64,000 nucleotides of DNA, from the NCBI GenBank assembly GCA_963748005.1, contig CAVVHH010000003.1, positions 62,001 through 126,000 on the forward strand. The letters run 5' to 3'. The stretch comes from CAILZL01 sp963748005 (GTDB lineage: Bacteria; Pseudomonadota; Gammaproteobacteria; Steroidobacterales; Steroidobacteraceae). The notes below the pieces were generated by a model, which saw nothing but the letters and a program-made list of their open reading frames with translations, was not told the origin of the DNA and made no database searches. Positions 61,884-64,000 of the stretch are shown here, in pieces. The position numbers were made by a program, and so were the translations under genes. The first letter of the stretch is position 1. The number at the start of each line of letters is the position of its first letter.

Positions 61884-63056
61884 ATGTCATACAAGATTCT
61901 GACCCTGAACAACATCTCGGTACGCGGCCTGGAGCGTCTGCCGCGTGACAAGTACGAAGTGGCTTCCGAGATTGGCCATCCCGACGCCATCATGGTGCGC
62001 TCGGCCGACATGCACAGCATGGACATTCCATCGAGTGTACTGGCCATCGGTCGTGCCGGCGCTGGCACCAACAATATCCCGGTGCCGAAGTTGTCCAAGC
62101 GCGGTGTGCCGGTGTTCAACGCACCCGGCGCGAACGCCAACGCGGTCAAGGAGCTGGTGGTCGCCGGCATGTTCCTCGCGGCGCGCAATATCTGTCAGGC
62201 GTGGGGCTACACGCGCGGTTTGCAGGGCGACGACCATTCGCTTGAAGAAGCCGTGGAGCAGGGCAAGAAGAAGTACGTCGGTTATGAATTGCCCGGCCGT
62301 ACACTGGGTGTGGTGGGCCTTGGCGCGATTGGCGTGGAAGTGGCCAACACCGCCCATGCGCTGGGCATGAAGGTGCTGGGCTTCGACCCAGCCATCACCG
62401 TGCAGCGCGCCTGGCAATTGTCATCCGGTGTGGAACAGGCCTTGTCGCTGGATGATCTGTTTGCGCGCTCGGATATGGTGACCGTGCATGTACCGCTGAT
62501 TGATGCCACCAGAAACATGGTGAATGCCGCGCGCCTGAAGCTGATGCGCAAGGGCGGCGTGATCCTGAATTTTGCACGTGGTGGCATTGTTGATGAGGCT
62601 GCGATGATTGCTGCGCTGGACAGCGGGCATATCAGCGCCTACATCTGCGACTTCCCTACCAATGCAGTGAAGGATCATCCCAGGATTGTGGCGTTGCCGC
62701 ACCTGGGGGCCTCTACCAATGAGGCAGAAGAGAACTGCGCCATCATGGTGGCTGATACGCTGCGCGAGTTTCTGGAGCACGGTAATGTGCGCAATGCGGT
62801 GAATTTCCCCGAAGCGGTGTTGCCACGCACGCAGAACTCGGTGCGTCTGGCGATTGCCAATGAAAATGTGCCAAACATGGTGGGGCAGATCACGGGTGCG
62901 CTGGCCGGCGCAAATCTGAACATTGCCGATTTGCTCAACAAGTCGCGTGGTGATCTGGCTTATACGCTGCTTGATGTGGATGGCGCAGCGATTCCGGCAT
63001 CGGTAATAGAGCAGCTCAAGTCGATTCCTGGTGTGTTGTCAGTGCGGGCTTTGTAG
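61884..63056 (+). CDS. serA: D-3-phosphoglycerate dehydrogenase, short ACT-containing form
   Basis: 390 residues, first enzyme of serine synthesis, oxidising 3-phosphoglycerate with NAD. The NAD motif is TLGVVGLGAIGVEVANTAHALGMKVLGFDP. Catalytic Arg is in LNFARGGIVDE and His in ALPHLGASTNEAEEN. The Glu of the classical triad is not obvious: the segment reads ICDFPTNAVKDHP where E. coli SerA has DVFPTEPA. A C-terminal ACT domain (IANENVPNMVGQITGALAGANLNIADLLN) should give feedback control by serine. The ATG at 61884 gives the family start MSYKILTLNNIS. It lies between serC and pheA. Confidence 0.95.
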   Translation: MSYKILTLNNISVRGLERLPRDKYEVASEIGHPDAIMVRSADMHSMDIPSSVLAIGRAGAGTNNIPVPKLSKRGVPVFNAPGANANAVKELVVAGMFLAARNICQAWGYTRGLQGDDHSLEEAVEQGKKKYVGYELPGRTLGVVGLGAIGVEVANTAHALGMKVLGFDPAITVQRAWQLSSGVEQALSLDDLFARSDMVTVHVPLIDATRNMVNAARLKLMRKGGVILNFARGGIVDEAAMIAALDSGHISAYICDFPTNAVKDHPRIVALPHLGASTNEAEENCAIMVADTLREFLEHGNVRNAVNFPEAVLPRTQNSVRLAIANENVPNMVGQITGALAGANLNIADLLNKSRGDLAYTLLDVDGAAIPASVIEQLKSIPGVLSVRAL

Positions 63057-63067
63057 GTCGGATATGT

Positions 63068-63148
63068 AATCTTCTTGTAGGTCGGGTTTTATACCCGACA
63101 TTCATTCAAGAGTCGGGTATAAAACCCGACCTACAAGAAGATTTTTTT
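63068..63148 (+). repeat. 32-bp-arm palindrome with T run between serA and pheA
   Basis: Perfect 32-base arms (63068-63099 and 63112-63143) are separated by a 12-base loop. The head reads cttcttgtaggtcgggtttt. The right arm runs into seven T (63142-63148), so the element can also work as a terminator or attenuator. Each arm contains the smaller palindrome gtcgggttttatacccgac. The element lies 27 bases ahead of the pheA start. Confidence 0.85.
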
Positions 63149-63174
63149 ACAAGTTATTAGAGTTGAAGTAGTCG

Positions 63175-64000
63175 TGGCAAGTCGTAAGAAAAACACCGCA
63201 AAGAACTCGCAACCCGAAACGCGTAAACCGGCGAAAGTTGCCGTGCCGCCGTTGAGCGAGATTCGTACGCAGATCGATGCCATCGACGACCAGTTGCTCA
63301 ACCTGCTCAGCGAACGCGCGCGGGTGGCGCAGACGGTGGGGATCTCGAAGCGTCAGCAGGGCAATGTAACGACTGCCGATCTGTATCGTCCGGAGCGCGA
63401 GGCGCAGGTGTTGCGACGTGTGCTCGACAGCAACGACGGCCCGCTGCGCGATGAAGAAGTGGCGCGCCTGTTTCGCGAAATCATGTCGGCCTGCCTGGCG
63501 CAGCAGGAGCCTTTGAAAATAGGTTTTCTCGGCCCGGAAGGCACCTTTACCCAGCAGGCGGTATACAAACACTTCGGCCATTCAGTACGTGGCATACCGT
63601 TGCCATCCATTCCTGAAGTCTTTCATGAAGTGCAGGCAGGTCATGCCGACTTCGGTGTGGTGCCCATCGAGAATTCAGCGGGCGGAGTGGTGGAATTTTC
63701 CATTGACATGTTTCTGACCACCTCGCTGAAGATCTGTGGTGAAATCGAACTGCGCATTCATCAGAATCTGATGGGACGCATGAGTGGGCTGGAACACATC
63801 AAGCGCGTGTGCTCGCATCCGCAATCGCTGGCGCAGTGCCGACAGTGGCTGCAGCGTCACCTGCCGGATGTGCCGCTGGAGCCGGTGAGCAGTAATGCCG
63901 AAGCGGCGCGCCGCGCGCGCGACGATGAGGGTACGGCGGCCATTGCCGGTCAGGTGGCAGCGGAAATCTACAACCTGCAGATCATCGTGCCGGAGATTGA
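63175..64000 (+). CDS. pheA: bifunctional chorismate mutase / prephenate dehydratase, 5' part
   Basis: The gene runs off the right edge after 275 codons. It starts with GTG at 63175 after gttgaagt. Residues about 22-110 are the AroQ-type chorismate mutase (LSEIRTQIDAIDDQLLNLLSERARVAQTVG, ...RPEREAQVLRRVL, ...LFREIMSACLAQQEPL). The prephenate dehydratase domain begins near residue 118 (IGFLGPEGTFTQQAVYKHFG). PIENSAGGVVEFSIDMF marks its substrate region. The product path is phenylpyruvate for phenylalanine. The C-terminal ACT domain is outside the window. The first 20 residues are basic and not conserved. Confidence 0.95.

Overview
The window is about 64 kb of a bacterial chromosome of moderately high GC. 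ZipA, the smc-zipA-ligA and trpS-scpA-scpB-rluB gene orders, and the ubiG / phosphatase / yciK and gyrA / serC / pheA neighbourhoods (an arrangement known from Pseudomonas and xanthomonads) place it in the Gammaproteobacteria. The long Lys/Ala/Pro-rich tail on DksA and the many palindromic intergenic repeats suggest the Xanthomonadales / Steroidobacterales / Nevskiales side of the class. This placement is inferred from gene content, because no rRNA or tRNA gene lies in the window.

Layout. Positions 1-23 kb are mostly housekeeping: rpsO (3' end) and pnp; a small proteasome-like orphan gene between palindromic repeats; phaR, gluQ and dksA; the smc-zipA-ligA operon; a YjbR protein; a macro-domain protein; a parvulin lipoprotein; a BolA-like protein, yciB and yciO; and trpS-scpA-scpB with a divergent rluB-like gene. 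Positions 22-34 kb are an accessory stretch of mainly exported or hypothetical proteins: two oxidoreductases carrying export signals, a RluA-type pseudouridine synthase, a DUF4159 protein, an O-methyltransferase, a retropepsin-like protease, a DUF1810 protein and an FAD monooxygenase. Positions 33-37 kb hold a SulP transporter followed by pta and ackA. Positions 37-48 kb carry an LVIVD-repeat protein, DoxX, an alpha/beta hydrolase, a glycine-zipper protein, a DUF5924-like membrane protein, a FitAB/VapBC-type toxin-antitoxin pair with its operator, a cytochrome b561, a complete IS5-type insertion sequence with TTAG target duplications, and a BlaI/BlaR1-like sensor-repressor pair with its operator. 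Positions 48-64 kb return to core genes: yciK, a squalene/phytoene-synthase-like gene, rmuC, a MupP/Gph-type phosphatase, ubiG, gyrA, zwf, an AsmA-family protein, and serC-serA-pheA.

How genes work together. Smc, ScpA and ScpB, encoded at two loci, form the condensin complex. SerC and SerA supply serine, and the bifunctional PheA leads to phenylalanine. Pta and AckA interconvert acetyl-CoA and acetate. MupP-like phosphatase, UbiG and YciK keep an ancestral neighbourhood that insertions have opened up.

Most notable observations: at least five families of palindromic repeats, one copy of which is translated in frame inside the squalene-synthase-like protein; a proteasome-fold (Ntn-hydrolase) orphan whose Thr1/Asp17/Lys41 spacing fits a catalytic site; an RluB-like protein without the catalytic Asp; a DksA with a very long basic tail and only one zinc-finger cysteine; and a cluster of single-base indels across ubiG and the start of gyrA that most likely reflects local sequence error.
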